Assembly (NCBI GenBank): GCA_034433795.1
Contig: DAOUAE010000052.1
Coordinates: forward strand, 1-22,375
DNA: 22,375 nucleotides
Reading direction: 5' to 3'
Origin: DAOUAE01 sp034433795
GTDB taxonomy: Bacteria > Chloroflexota > UBA6077 > FW602-bin22 > DAOUAE01
Shown: one piece after another, positions 15,279 to 22,220 of the stretch
Layout of the letters: each line of letters opens with the position of its first letter
Numbering within the stretch: position 1 is the first letter of the stretch
Notes under the pieces: model-generated
The model's database searches: none
What the model was told of the DNA's origin: nothing
The model's input: only the letters and a program-made list of their open reading frames with translations
Translations under genes and position numbers: made by a program

Positions 15279-16143
15279 CGGTGGGCTCGGTCTGGAAGAT
15301 GAGCAGGTATTCGTGGACCTTGTTCACGATGAACTTGTACGGGTAGCCGATGGGGCGGAGATTGTTGTACTCGTGGCCTCGATGCCAGATGATGATGTCT
15401 TGCAGAGCGAAGCCGATGGTCTGGAGACGCTGGATCAGGTCAGCGTGGTAGGGGAGGAAACGGGCGCCTGAGCGGAGGTCCATCACGTTGACGATGGCGT
15501 AGGCGCCGGGTTTGAGAGCGGTGTGAGCAGCCTGAAAGACTCGGCTCAACTGGTCGAGAAAGGTGGCGTAGTCCTGGATATTGCCCAGATCATCGGGCTG
15601 GTCGGAGTAGGGGCGGGCCTGTTTGCGGTCGACTGAGCGGTCGCGCGTATGGATGGCCCAGTACGGGGGAGAGGTGATGAGGATATCGGCGGTGGCGGGT
15701 TCGAGGTAGGCGCCGAGGCGGCGGGCGTCGTCCTGGACGACGACCAGGGTCTGGCTTTCGGGCGAGAAGTGAAGCGGCTGAGGGGCGGTGATGAGGGTGG
15801 CGGTCAGGGGGGGGCGGGGCTGGGTTTCGAGGGGGAGTTGGATGCCGGTCAGGCGGCGGTGGGCGATCTGGGCGATGCGGGGGACAATCTCGAAGCCGAC
15901 GCCAGAGAGGCCGGCCTGGGCAGCGGCGACCAGGGTCGAGCCGGTGCCGACGAAGGGGTCCAGGACCACGCCCCAGTCCTCCCAGAAGTAGCAGGCCAGG
16001 AGACGGCGGACCAGTTCGGCAGGGTAAAGGGCCGGGTGGCCGAGGGCCTGTTCCTCGGGGGATTTTTTAATATCGGCCCAGACGCTAATAGAGTACTGGA
16101 GCCAGGTGCGGCCGTCCAGGCGGGTGCGCCGGCGTTTGGGCAT
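15259..16143 (-). CDS. SPPY-type DNA amino-methyltransferase (N4-cytosine or N6-adenine)
   Basis: A 294-residue DNA methyltransferase that uses S-adenosylmethionine. The ATG at 16143 follows a perfect GGAGGAG site; longer in-frame extensions upstream have none. Motifs in order: X-like GHPALYPAELVRRLL (residues 35-49), SAM-binding motif I DPFVGTGST (62-70), catalytic motif IV TSPPYW (157-162), and a late region AYAIVNVMDLR then IIWHRGHEYNN. The SPPY tetrapeptide favours N4-methylcytosine, but N6-adenine is possible. Motif I preceding IV gives a gamma-like order, and there is little room for a separate target-recognition domain. It heads a minus-strand operon with the LAGLIDADG-like and PD-(D/E)XK genes and has its own promoter. 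It presumably protects host sites from the associated nuclease. Confidence 0.9.
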   Translation of the reverse strand: MPKRRRTRLDGRTWLQYSISVWADIKKSPEEQALGHPALYPAELVRRLLACYFWEDWGVVLDPFVGTGSTLVAAAQAGLSGVGFEIVPRIAQIAHRRLTGIQLPLETQPRPPLTATLITAPQPLHFSPESQTLVVVQDDARRLGAYLEPATADILITSPPYWAIHTRDRSVDRKQARPYSDQPDDLGNIQDYATFLDQLSRVFQAAHTALKPGAYAIVNVMDLRSGARFLPYHADLIQRLQTIGFALQDIIIWHRGHEYNNLRPIGYPYKFIVNKVHEYLLIFQTEPTDAQRLP

Positions 16144-16176
16144 AGACTCTCCTCCGGTGGCGACCTCCCGGTCTGG

Positions 16177-16206
16177 ACGATAGCAGACAGTCGGCCGCTC
16201 TGTCAA
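16177..16206 (-). promoter_or_regulatory. Promoter of the methyltransferase operon
   Basis: On the minus strand: TTGACA (16206-16201), 18-nt spacer, TATCGT (16182-16177), giving a leader of roughly 27 nt to the ATG at 16143. The -35 is perfect, the -10 weaker. It makes the three-gene cassette an independent transcription unit. Confidence 0.65.
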
Positions 16207-16207
16207 T

Positions 16208-16234
16208 GAAAATTTCCCGCCCCGCCTTCGGCGG
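16208..16234 (-). terminator. Weak hairpin terminator after mobA
   Basis: On the minus strand, a 5-bp CCGCC/GGCGG stem with a 3-nt loop (16234-16222) is followed after a GC stretch by AAATTTTC. It is short and separated from the T run, but placed where a terminator between mobA and the next operon is expected. Confidence 0.3.
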
Positions 16235-16253
16235 ACCGCCCGCGCCGGCCGGT

Positions 16254-16865
16254 CTACCCCGGTCTGCCCTCCCACAGCGCGGCCAGGTCGGCCGGCGTGT
16301 CCACATCGCACAGCGCCCGTCCCGTCGGATCATGACGCCGCCACCAGTCGTCGTCCAGAAAGAGCACCGGGACCGCCTGAAGGAGGTCCCCCAGACGCCG
16401 CTGCCCGCTCCCCAGCAGCCGCTCCGCCACCCGCGCACAGCGCCGATGGTACAGCCCCACCACCGGCAGCGGCCGTCCCCCCAGCCGGGGCACGACCGCC
16501 CACACACCCGCCGGCCGGGGGGCCCCGACCAGCGCCCGGAGCACCCCCGGCTCCAGCCAGGGGAGATCACAGGCCACCACCAGACACCACCGGTGCCGCG
16601 CCGCCCGGAGCGCCGCGTGGACCCCGGCCAGCGGTCCCTGTCCCGGAAACCGATCCGCCACCAGCCGGGCCGGCAGCCCGGCGTAGGGCGCCAGATCCCC
16701 GGCCACCACCAGCCGGTCGTCGCTGACCACCTCCAGGCACGCCAGCACGGCCTCGATGAACAGCCGGCCGTCGGGCCGGCGCAGGAAGGCCTTGTTCTGC
16801 CCCATCCGCCGGCTCTGGCCTCCCGCCAGCACCGCCGCCGACACCAGAAGACGCCGCTCCGCCAT
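16254..16865 (-). CDS. mobA: Molybdenum cofactor guanylyltransferase
   Basis: A 203-residue cytoplasmic nucleotidyltransferase that transfers GMP from GTP to Mo-molybdopterin, giving the guanine dinucleotide form of the cofactor. The N-terminal GTP-binding signature is clear: AAVLAGGQSRRMGQNKAFL (residues 10-28, Lys25 in the signature), then RFPGQGPLAGVHAAL and the metal-binding VACDLPWLEP typical of MobA. The C-terminal region ends with DVDTPADLAALWEG, the standard family ending. Length is normal. The ATG at 16865 has a GGAGG nine bases upstream. It lies 90 bp downstream of mobB and is probably co-transcribed. No molybdoenzyme is present in the window, so the client is unknown. Confidence 0.93.
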   Translation of the reverse strand: MAERRLLVSAAVLAGGQSRRMGQNKAFLRRPDGRLFIEAVLACLEVVSDDRLVVAGDLAPYAGLPARLVADRFPGQGPLAGVHAALRAARHRWCLVVACDLPWLEPGVLRALVGAPRPAGVWAVVPRLGGRPLPVVGLYHRRCARVAERLLGSGQRRLGDLLQAVPVLFLDDDWWRRHDPTGRALCDVDTPADLAALWEGRPG

Positions 16866-16955
16866 GGTCAGAGGCCTCCACGCTGCTCGCCCCTCCGCCG
16901 CCGCCCATCGTCTCCGGGCCCACCGGCAGGCCGCTCCAGGGGGGCGGATCGGCCC

Positions 16956-17462
16956 TCACCGGGCCAGCCAGGGCCGCAGCACCGCCACCAGATCCTGCGG
17001 CGTCGCCACCCGGGGCCAGGGGCCCGTCGCCAGCCCCCGGGGCGCTCCCCGCGCGGGCGGCCAGTAGACCGCCAGCACTTCTCCCTGGAACGGCGGGCAG
17101 TCGCCGGCCGGGCCGGGGACCAGCACGACCGGCCCGCTGGCCTGCCGGTAGCCCTCGACCAGAATGAGATCCACCCGGTTGGCCAGGAGAGCGACGGCCT
17201 CGGCCAGCCGGTCGCCGGCTTCGGGACGGGTCAGGAGCACCAGCTGCTCCGGACTGCTGAGAACCACCGCCTGGGCCCCGGCGGTGGTCAGCCGGTGGCT
17301 GTCGCTCCCCGGCCGGTCCAGCGCCAGCCGGCCAGCGTGGTGGTGCTTGACCACGCCCACCCGCCAGCCCTGAGCCTGCAGCCGCGGGATCAACCCCTCC
17401 AGCAGCCGGGTCTTCCCCGCACCCGACGGCCCGACAAAGCGCACCACCGGAAGCGGATCCAT
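16956..17462 (-). CDS. mobB: Molybdopterin-guanine dinucleotide biosynthesis protein B
   Basis: A 168-residue P-loop GTPase that assists MobA. Walker A is GPSGAGKT (residues 11-18); the family's GVVKHHHAGRLALDRPGSDS follows, and LANRVDLILVEGYRQ contains the conserved late Glu-Gly. I place the start at the ATG at 17462 because GGAGGTGG stands just upstream; an in-frame ATG at 17483 would add MRVREVA but has no ribosome binding site. The family assignment is firm. MobB is dispensable for cofactor formation in E. coli and is thought to deliver GTP or hand over cofactor. It precedes mobA in the same direction. Confidence 0.9.
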   Translation of the reverse strand: MDPLPVVRFVGPSGAGKTRLLEGLIPRLQAQGWRVGVVKHHHAGRLALDRPGSDSHRLTTAGAQAVVLSSPEQLVLLTRPEAGDRLAEAVALLANRVDLILVEGYRQASGPVVLVPGPAGDCPPFQGEVLAVYWPPARGAPRGLATGPWPRVATPQDLVAVLRPWLAR

Positions 17463-17635
17463 AGCCACCTCCCGCACCCGCATCGTACCGCATCCGGTCC
17501 CGGGCGACCAGTCCGCACGCGTTTCCCTCCGCCCGGGCCGCCGGCGGCGCCCCGGCGCGCCACCGCCGAGACCAACCGTCAGCCTCCTGGCTGGCTGGTA
17601 GGAGCAATCCCTTACGTCAACTGTGGCCTGTTCCC

Positions 17636-17663
17636 TTGACCCGCGGGGTGGTTATAGTAAACT
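17636..17663 (+). promoter_or_regulatory. Sigma-70-type promoter of the RlpA-like gene
   Basis: TTGACC (17636-17641), 16-nt spacer, TAAACT (17658-17663). A TATAGT just upstream (17653-17658) is spaced only 11 nt from this -35 and is less likely. The site lies 74 bp before the ATG at 17738. Confidence 0.6.
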
Positions 17664-17737
17664 GGGTGGTGCGGACGGGCGGGCGCCTGCTCTGGCGGCC
17701 CGACCCGCCCCACAAGTCGTCTCCATGGAGGTGTAGT

Positions 17738-18313
17738 ATGCCCTACCGTCTGGCGGCGCTGGTCGCCGCCACCAGCCTGGGCCTGGCCCTGGTGGCCGAT
17801 GGACTGGCCGCCGAGGGCTGGGCCACCTGGTATGGCGCCGATTTCCACGGCCAGCGCATGGCCAACGGCCAGATCTTCGATATGTACGACCCCACCATCG
17901 CCGCCGCCAATCAGCTCCCCCTCGGCACCTGGCTCCGCGTCGAAAATCCCCAGAACGGCCACTCTATCCTGGTCCAGGTCCGCGACCGCGGCCTCTTCGC
18001 CCACGCCCTCGACCTCTCCTACGCCGCCTTCAGCCGCCTGGCCCCACCCTCCCGTGGCCGCCTCTGGGTCCGCTATGAAGTGGTCGACCCACCAGCCACC
18101 CTGGACCCGGCCGACCGCCCCCTCACCCTCGCCAGCCGGGGCGGATCCCGCGACGACCCGCCCGTCCATATCGTCGCCCCCGGCGAGACGCTCTGGGCCA
18201 TCGCCCGCCGCTACGGCACCACCGCCCTCACCCTGGCCACCGAAAACCACCTGGCCAACCCCGACCTCATCTACCCCGGCCAGGTCCTCCGCCTGCCACT
18301 CCATCGCCCCTGA
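17738..18313 (+). CDS. RlpA-like DPBB protein with LysM domain
   Basis: A 191-residue exported cell-wall protein. It has a signal peptide (about residues 1-24) and then a double-psi beta-barrel like that of RlpA: GWATWYGADFHGQRMANGQ, IAAANQLPLGTWLRV and the VQVRDRGLF core containing the conserved Asp. The C-terminal LysM module reads VHIVAPGETLWAIARRYGTT and ends in DLIYPGQVLRLPL, for peptidoglycan binding. In catalytic RlpA the residue in the TAAHxxLP position is His; here it is Asn (AAANQLP), so lytic transglycosylase activity is uncertain. GGAGGTG precedes the ATG. It is monocistronic with its own promoter. A non-catalytic peptidoglycan-binding role is equally possible. Confidence 0.85.
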   Translation: MPYRLAALVAATSLGLALVADGLAAEGWATWYGADFHGQRMANGQIFDMYDPTIAAANQLPLGTWLRVENPQNGHSILVQVRDRGLFAHALDLSYAAFSRLAPPSRGRLWVRYEVVDPPATLDPADRPLTLASRGGSRDDPPVHIVAPGETLWAIARRYGTTALTLATENHLANPDLIYPGQVLRLPLHRP

Positions 18314-18378
18314 CCCCCCGGCCACCCCCACCCGCCCCCAGGCCGGCCGCCCTCCCGGCCCCTGGGGGCGCCCGCCTG

Positions 18379-18387
18379 TGGTATGAT
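18379..18387 (+). promoter_or_regulatory. Extended -10 promoter of the RNA methyltransferase gene
   Basis: TGGTATGAT is an extended -10 box 42 bp before the ATG at 18430. The same nonamer serves the tetrapyrrole-methylase/MazG gene on the minus strand (20626-20618). No good -35 is seen. Confidence 0.55.
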
Positions 18388-18429
18388 GAAAAAAAGCCCA
18401 CCCGAACCGGGCCGCTGGCCGGAGCCACA

Positions 18430-19053
18430 ATGCGCAAACTCACCACCGCCGAACTGGTGGCGGCCAAACCCTCGCCCGAAGAGTTCGCCCGCTGGCCCCG
18501 CCACCCGATCTACGTGGTCTGCGATAACATCCGCAGCCTGCTCAACGTCGGCCTGATCTTCCGCCTCTGCGACGCCGCCCGCGTCGCCCGCCTCTACCTC
18601 TGCGGCATCACCGGCTATCCCCCACTCCCCGACGACCCCCGCCCACCCTGGGTGGCCGAACGGGCCGGCCGCGTCATCGCCAAAACCGCCATCCAGACGG
18701 TCCAGTTCGTCCCCTGGGAGTACCAGCCCAGCGCCCTCACCGTGGTCCGCCACCTCAAGGCCCAGGGCGTCCAGATCGTGGCCCTCGAACAGACCGACGA
18801 AAGCCTGCCCTTCACCGAGGCCCCCTACCGCTTCCCTCTCTGCCTCATCCTGGGCCACGAGCGCGAAGGGGTCGAGGACGCCGTCCTGGCCGAGGTGGAT
18901 TTCGCCGTCGAGATCCCGATGTACGGCATGGGCAACTCGCTCAACGTGGCGATGGCCTTCGGGATCGCGGTCTACGAGATCCTGCACTGCTGCCTCAAAC
19001 CCCAGCCGCCCACCACCCCCGCCCGCCAGACCGCCCCCGCGCCCCCCGGCTGA
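18430..19053 (+). CDS. SpoU/TrmH-family RNA 2'-O-methyltransferase
   Basis: A 207-residue SPOUT-fold methyltransferase that uses S-adenosylmethionine to methylate ribose 2'-OH in tRNA or rRNA. The three SpoU motifs are present in order: NIRSLLNVGLIFRLCDAA near residues 33-50, LILGHEREGV near 138-147, and the knot-forming IPMYGMGNSLNVAMAFGIAV near 160-179. The usual Asn-Arg pair of motif one and the Ser-Leu-Asn of motif three are retained. The last ~20 residues are a Pro/Thr-rich tail. The exact target (TrmH-type tRNA, RlmB-type rRNA or other) cannot be told from sequence. The ribosome binding site is modest (GGAG). It is convergent with the MazG fusion gene, 64 bp away. Confidence 0.9.
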   Translation: MRKLTTAELVAAKPSPEEFARWPRHPIYVVCDNIRSLLNVGLIFRLCDAARVARLYLCGITGYPPLPDDPRPPWVAERAGRVIAKTAIQTVQFVPWEYQPSALTVVRHLKAQGVQIVALEQTDESLPFTEAPYRFPLCLILGHEREGVEDAVLAEVDFAVEIPMYGMGNSLNVAMAFGIAVYEILHCCLKPQPPTTPARQTAPAPPG

Positions 19054-19117
19054 GTCCCGACCACGGCCGGCGCCCCGCATCCGGCGGACGACCGGGCGGT
19101 CGGAACCGGCCCGCGGC

Positions 19118-20611
19118 TCAGCGGGATCCGGAGGGGCCAGCCTCGGGAGCCGGCGGGCTCTCCAGAAGCGCGCGCCACCAGGCCGCCCCCTCCTGGGGCG
19201 AAAGGGCCGCCAGCTCGCGCCCGGCCGCCCGCAGCCGTTCCTCTAACTGCCGGAAGGCCGCCGCCGCCTCCCGGACGGTCGCCCGCAGGGCCTCCTCCGC
19301 CTCCAGATCGGCCAGCCGGGCCAGCGCCGCGATGGCCAGGAGCAGCCGTCCCAGAAGCGCGCGCCGGCGTTCGGGCTGGGGCTCGGTCGGCAGCGCCGCC
19401 AGCCCCTGGCTGACCACCGTGAGCAGCCACTCGCGCGCCGGCGCCGGCAGCCCGGCCCGCAGCGCCCGCCGGACCAGCGTCTGGGCGGCCAGCAGCGCCG
19501 GCAGCGCCGCCGGTATCTCCCCCAGCGCCGAGGCGGTCGGTCCCCGCTCGGCCCGTTTGATCGCCTCCCACGTCCGCAGCACCGTCTCGGCGTCGGGCAG
19601 CGGTCGGTCGCCGAAGACGTGGGGATGCCGGCGGATGAGTTTGGTGGTCAGCGTCGCGCAGACATCCTCGACCCGGAAGCGCCCGGCCTCGGCGGCGATC
19701 TGGCTGTGCATCAGCACCAGCAGCAGGAGATCGCCCAGCTCCTCGGCCACCGCTGGCCAGTCGCCCTGGTCCAGCGCCTCGACCGCCTCGGCCGCCTCCT
19801 CCAGCAGCGGCATCTTGAGCGACTGGTTGGTCTGCTGCCGGTCCCAGGGACAGCCCGCGGGCCCCCGCAGCCAGGCCACCAGCCGCCAGACGGCCTCCAG
19901 CGAGCGCCGGTCGTCGAGCGGATCCAGCGGCCGGCCGGCCAGGTAGGCCGGCAGCGGCAGATCGGGGGTGAGTGTGGCCACCGTCCGGTCGTGGACCTGA
20001 GGACCGTCGGGCGACAGGGCGATGAGCCGCACCGGGTGGTCCGGCGGATACAGCGCCGCCAGCCGGGGGCGCAGGGCCTCCAGATCGCCCGGCTGGCGCA
20101 GATCGGTCAGCAGCACCGGCCGGGTCGGGTCCCAGGGACGGCCGGCGGTGAAGACATCCGCGAGCGGCCAGCCCGCCGCCCAGCTGGCCGGAACCACCTG
20201 CCAGGGGGTCTGGAGAGGCGGCGGCTGCAGAAACGGCAGGACCAGATCGAGCGGGCTCAGCCCGGGGATGATCTCGACCGCGACGCCGGCCTCAGCCGCC
20301 CGCGCCTGGAGCAGCGGCACCACCGGCTGGCCCAGGAGCGGATGGCCCGGCACGGCGAAGACCAGCCGACGGCCCGGCTGAACCAGGCTGAGCAGCCGGC
20401 TCACCACGAGCGTCGCCGCCTCCTCGGGGCCGAGGGCGGTTTCGTCGATATCGTCGAACGATTCGAACGTCACGCCAGGCGGCGGGTCGAGCAGGCGGTC
20501 GCGGGCGTGCCAGAGATAGACGGTGCGGGCCCGGCGCAGGGCGGTCAGGGCGGCCTCGGTCAGATAGCGGCGGCGGCCGGGGCCCAGTCCGACGATGACC
20601 AGCGTGCTCAC
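19118..20611 (-). CDS. Tetrapyrrole-methylase-like/MazG fusion (YabN-type)
   Basis: A 497-residue two-domain protein. Residues ~1-225 match the TP-methylase fold, starting VIVGLGPGRRRYLTEAAL and with FAVPGHPLLG in the second conserved loop. Residues ~238-345 are a MazG nucleotide pyrophosphohydrolase domain: LRGPAGCPWDRQQTNQSL, metal-binding EE-x-x-E at 271-275 and E-x-x-D at 291-294, then MHSQIAAEAGRF and KLIRRHPHVFGD. The C-terminal ~120 residues resemble the second, degenerate MazG half (ALPALLAAQTLVRRALRAGL) without the acidic motif. By family knowledge it hydrolyses (d)NTPs such as non-canonical nucleotides; the methylase half's substrate is unknown. The start is GTG at 20611, with its predicted -10 box only six bases upstream. 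Confidence 0.9.
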   Translation of the reverse strand: MSTLVIVGLGPGRRRYLTEAALTALRRARTVYLWHARDRLLDPPPGVTFESFDDIDETALGPEEAATLVVSRLLSLVQPGRRLVFAVPGHPLLGQPVVPLLQARAAEAGVAVEIIPGLSPLDLVLPFLQPPPLQTPWQVVPASWAAGWPLADVFTAGRPWDPTRPVLLTDLRQPGDLEALRPRLAALYPPDHPVRLIALSPDGPQVHDRTVATLTPDLPLPAYLAGRPLDPLDDRRSLEAVWRLVAWLRGPAGCPWDRQQTNQSLKMPLLEEAAEAVEALDQGDWPAVAEELGDLLLLVLMHSQIAAEAGRFRVEDVCATLTTKLIRRHPHVFGDRPLPDAETVLRTWEAIKRAERGPTASALGEIPAALPALLAAQTLVRRALRAGLPAPAREWLLTVVSQGLAALPTEPQPERRRALLGRLLLAIAALARLADLEAEEALRATVREAAAAFRQLEERLRAAGRELAALSPQEGAAWWRALLESPPAPEAGPSGSR

Positions 20612-20617
20612 GGCTGG

Positions 20618-20626
20618 ATCATACCA
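20618..20626 (-). promoter_or_regulatory. Extended -10 of the MazG fusion gene, likely leaderless transcript
   Basis: On the minus strand TGGTATGAT ends six bases before the GTG start codon at 20611, so transcription should begin at or within a base or two of the start codon. No ribosome binding site is present in that gap. Confidence 0.5.
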
Positions 20627-20636
20627 CAGGGCCCGG

Positions 20637-20665
20637 TTGTCGGCGACCGGGCTGAGGGATATAAT
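20637..20665 (+). promoter_or_regulatory. Promoter of the Gfo/Idh/MocA gene
   Basis: TTGTCG (20637-20642), 17-nt spacer, TATAAT (20660-20665). The -35 lies close to the divergent minus-strand promoter (20618-20626), so the two promoters may compete for polymerase. Confidence 0.65.
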
Positions 20666-20745
20666 GGGGCGGACGGTCTGGCGGGTCGGTGTTCACGGGT
20701 CCCGGCCCGCCAGGCCGTCTGGAGACCGCCGGGAGGAAGCGGACT

Positions 20746-22005
20746 GTGGAGCGGATCCCCATCGCCCTCATCGGCTGTGGCGGCATGGGCCGCCGGCACC
20801 TGACCGGTCTGGCCGCCCTGGCCCGCAGCGACTTCAACAATGTGCGCCTGGTGGCGGTCTGCGACCTCAATCCCCGAAACGCTGAGGATCTGGCCGAGGA
20901 GGCGACGACGCTGCTGGGCGAGCGGCCGCGGGTCTTCACGGATCTGGCGACCATGGTCCGGGCGGTGGACGGGCTTCAGGGGGCCAGTGTCACCACCGAC
21001 ACCGGGTCGCACCACCGGGTGGCGGCCGCCTGTCTGGAGGCGGGGCTGCACACCATGGTCGAAAAGCCCCTGGCCATCACCATCCGGGGCTGCGACCTGG
21101 TTCTGCGGGCGGCCCGGCAGAGCGGCCGGATCCTCTCGGTGGCCGAGAACTACCGGCGCGACCCGATCAACCGTCTGGCCCGGGCGCTGCTGGTGGACGG
21201 GGCCATCGGCCAGCCGCAGCTGATTCTGGAGATGAGCATCGGTGGGGGAAACACGCTCTTCATCACCCCCTGGCGGCACAATAAATTCACCGGGGCGTTG
21301 ACGCTGGATGCCGGCGTTCATCACGCCGACCTGCTCATGTACTATCTGGGACCGGTCCGCGAGGTCTACGGCGAGGCCCGGCTCTACGAGCGCTACCGCT
21401 ACAAACGCGACACCGGTGGTCCGGGAGGCTTTTACGCCAAATGGGCGGACCAGGTGCCGGCGGTGGTCGAGGCCACCGGCGAGGACGCCCTTTTCGCCTA
21501 CCTGCGGTACGAGAACGGGGTCATCGGCCAGTGGGTCTTTCACCGTGCCGGTCACGGGCGGCCGCTGCACCAGCGGGTGATCTACGGCTCGCAGGGCTGT
21601 CTGGAGCTGCCCGGTGACCGGAACGGCCGGCCGATAGTGCTCTACCGGGCCGATGGCCGGCGCATCGCCGACGAACAGATTCTGGACTACGCTCCCAGTT
21701 ACCGGCTGCAGCCGCTGGCCGCCCAGTTATTTGGGGGCGAGCGGGTCTGGACCTACACGTTCCCCTTCCCCGAGACCGATGCGAAGATTCTGGCGCTGGA
21801 GTACCACGAGTTTGGCGAATGTCTGCGGACCGGGCAGCCGCCCGAGGTGACCGGTGAGGTGGGCAAGCGGGCGGTGGCGCTGGTCTACGCCGCCTTTGAG
21901 TCGGGCCTGGCCGGGCGGGCGGTGACGCTGGCGGAGGTCGAGAGCGGGGCGCTGGACCGGTACCAGCGCGAGATCGACGCCCACCACGGCCTGGTTGCGG
22001 TGTAG
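20746..22005 (+). CDS. Gfo/Idh/MocA family oxidoreductase
   Basis: A 419-residue NAD(P)-dependent dehydrogenase. The GTG at 20746 is chosen because GGGAGGAAG ends seven bases before it; the frame is open further upstream but without signals. The Rossmann dinucleotide-binding motif is IALIGCGGMGRRH (residues 6-18), the strand-two acid is in VAVCDLNPRN, and the family hallmark EKP is at 106-108 (HTMVEKPLAIT). The C-terminal substrate domain includes TLDAGVHHADLLMYYLGPV, where the first His of VHHAD matches the usual catalytic His region. Members oxidise sugars, inositol or sugar amines; the substrate here is unknown. A sugar role would fit the ABC importer in this window, but they are not adjacent. 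A strong terminator follows. Confidence 0.92.
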   Translation: MERIPIALIGCGGMGRRHLTGLAALARSDFNNVRLVAVCDLNPRNAEDLAEEATTLLGERPRVFTDLATMVRAVDGLQGASVTTDTGSHHRVAAACLEAGLHTMVEKPLAITIRGCDLVLRAARQSGRILSVAENYRRDPINRLARALLVDGAIGQPQLILEMSIGGGNTLFITPWRHNKFTGALTLDAGVHHADLLMYYLGPVREVYGEARLYERYRYKRDTGGPGGFYAKWADQVPAVVEATGEDALFAYLRYENGVIGQWVFHRAGHGRPLHQRVIYGSQGCLELPGDRNGRPIVLYRADGRRIADEQILDYAPSYRLQPLAAQLFGGERVWTYTFPFPETDAKILALEYHEFGECLRTGQPPEVTGEVGKRAVALVYAAFESGLAGRAVTLAEVESGALDRYQREIDAHHGLVAV

Positions 22006-22047
22006 GCCGGGTCCAGGTTCACGGTCGCGCCTGCTCGGCAACGATGC

Positions 22048-22074
22048 GGGGACGCCGACAGCGTCCCCTTTTTT
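22048..22074 (+). terminator. Rho-independent terminator of the oxidoreductase gene
   Basis: A perfect 8-bp stem GGGGACGC/GCGTCCCC (22048-22055 with 22061-22068), 5-nt loop CGACA, then six T. It lies 42 bp after the stop codon. Confidence 0.9.
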
Positions 22075-22115
22075 GTTTCGATTTCGATCCTTTTTATGTT
22101 GAAGTGAAGAGAACC

Positions 22116-22213
22116 GGGGGCCCAGAAGGGGGACCCAGATGGGGGCCCAAGGAGGACCCAGAAGGGACCCAGAGTGGGGGCCCAGAAGAGGCCCAGAGAG
22201 GGCCCAGAGGGAG
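22116..22213. repeat. Degenerate short tandem array, CCCA cores every 11-13 nt
   Basis: Eight CCCA cores (seven of them CCCAG) begin at 22121, 22134, 22146, 22157, 22168, 22181, 22192 and 22203, each preceded by a G run to give an approximate unit GGGGRCCCAGAAG. Steps are 13, 12, 11, 11, 13, 11 and 11 nt. The array ends just before the first CRISPR repeat. Confidence 0.8.
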
Positions 22214-22220
22214 GCCTGGA

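Noticed and set aside
16206..17639. A 477-codon plus-strand frame opposite mobA and mobB
   Set aside because: His/Arg/Pro-rich antisense frame of two clear minus-strand genes.
19619..20803. A 394-codon plus-strand frame opposite the MazG fusion
   Set aside because: Gln/Arg/Leu-rich antisense shadow; the sense protein carries intact TP-methylase and MazG motifs.
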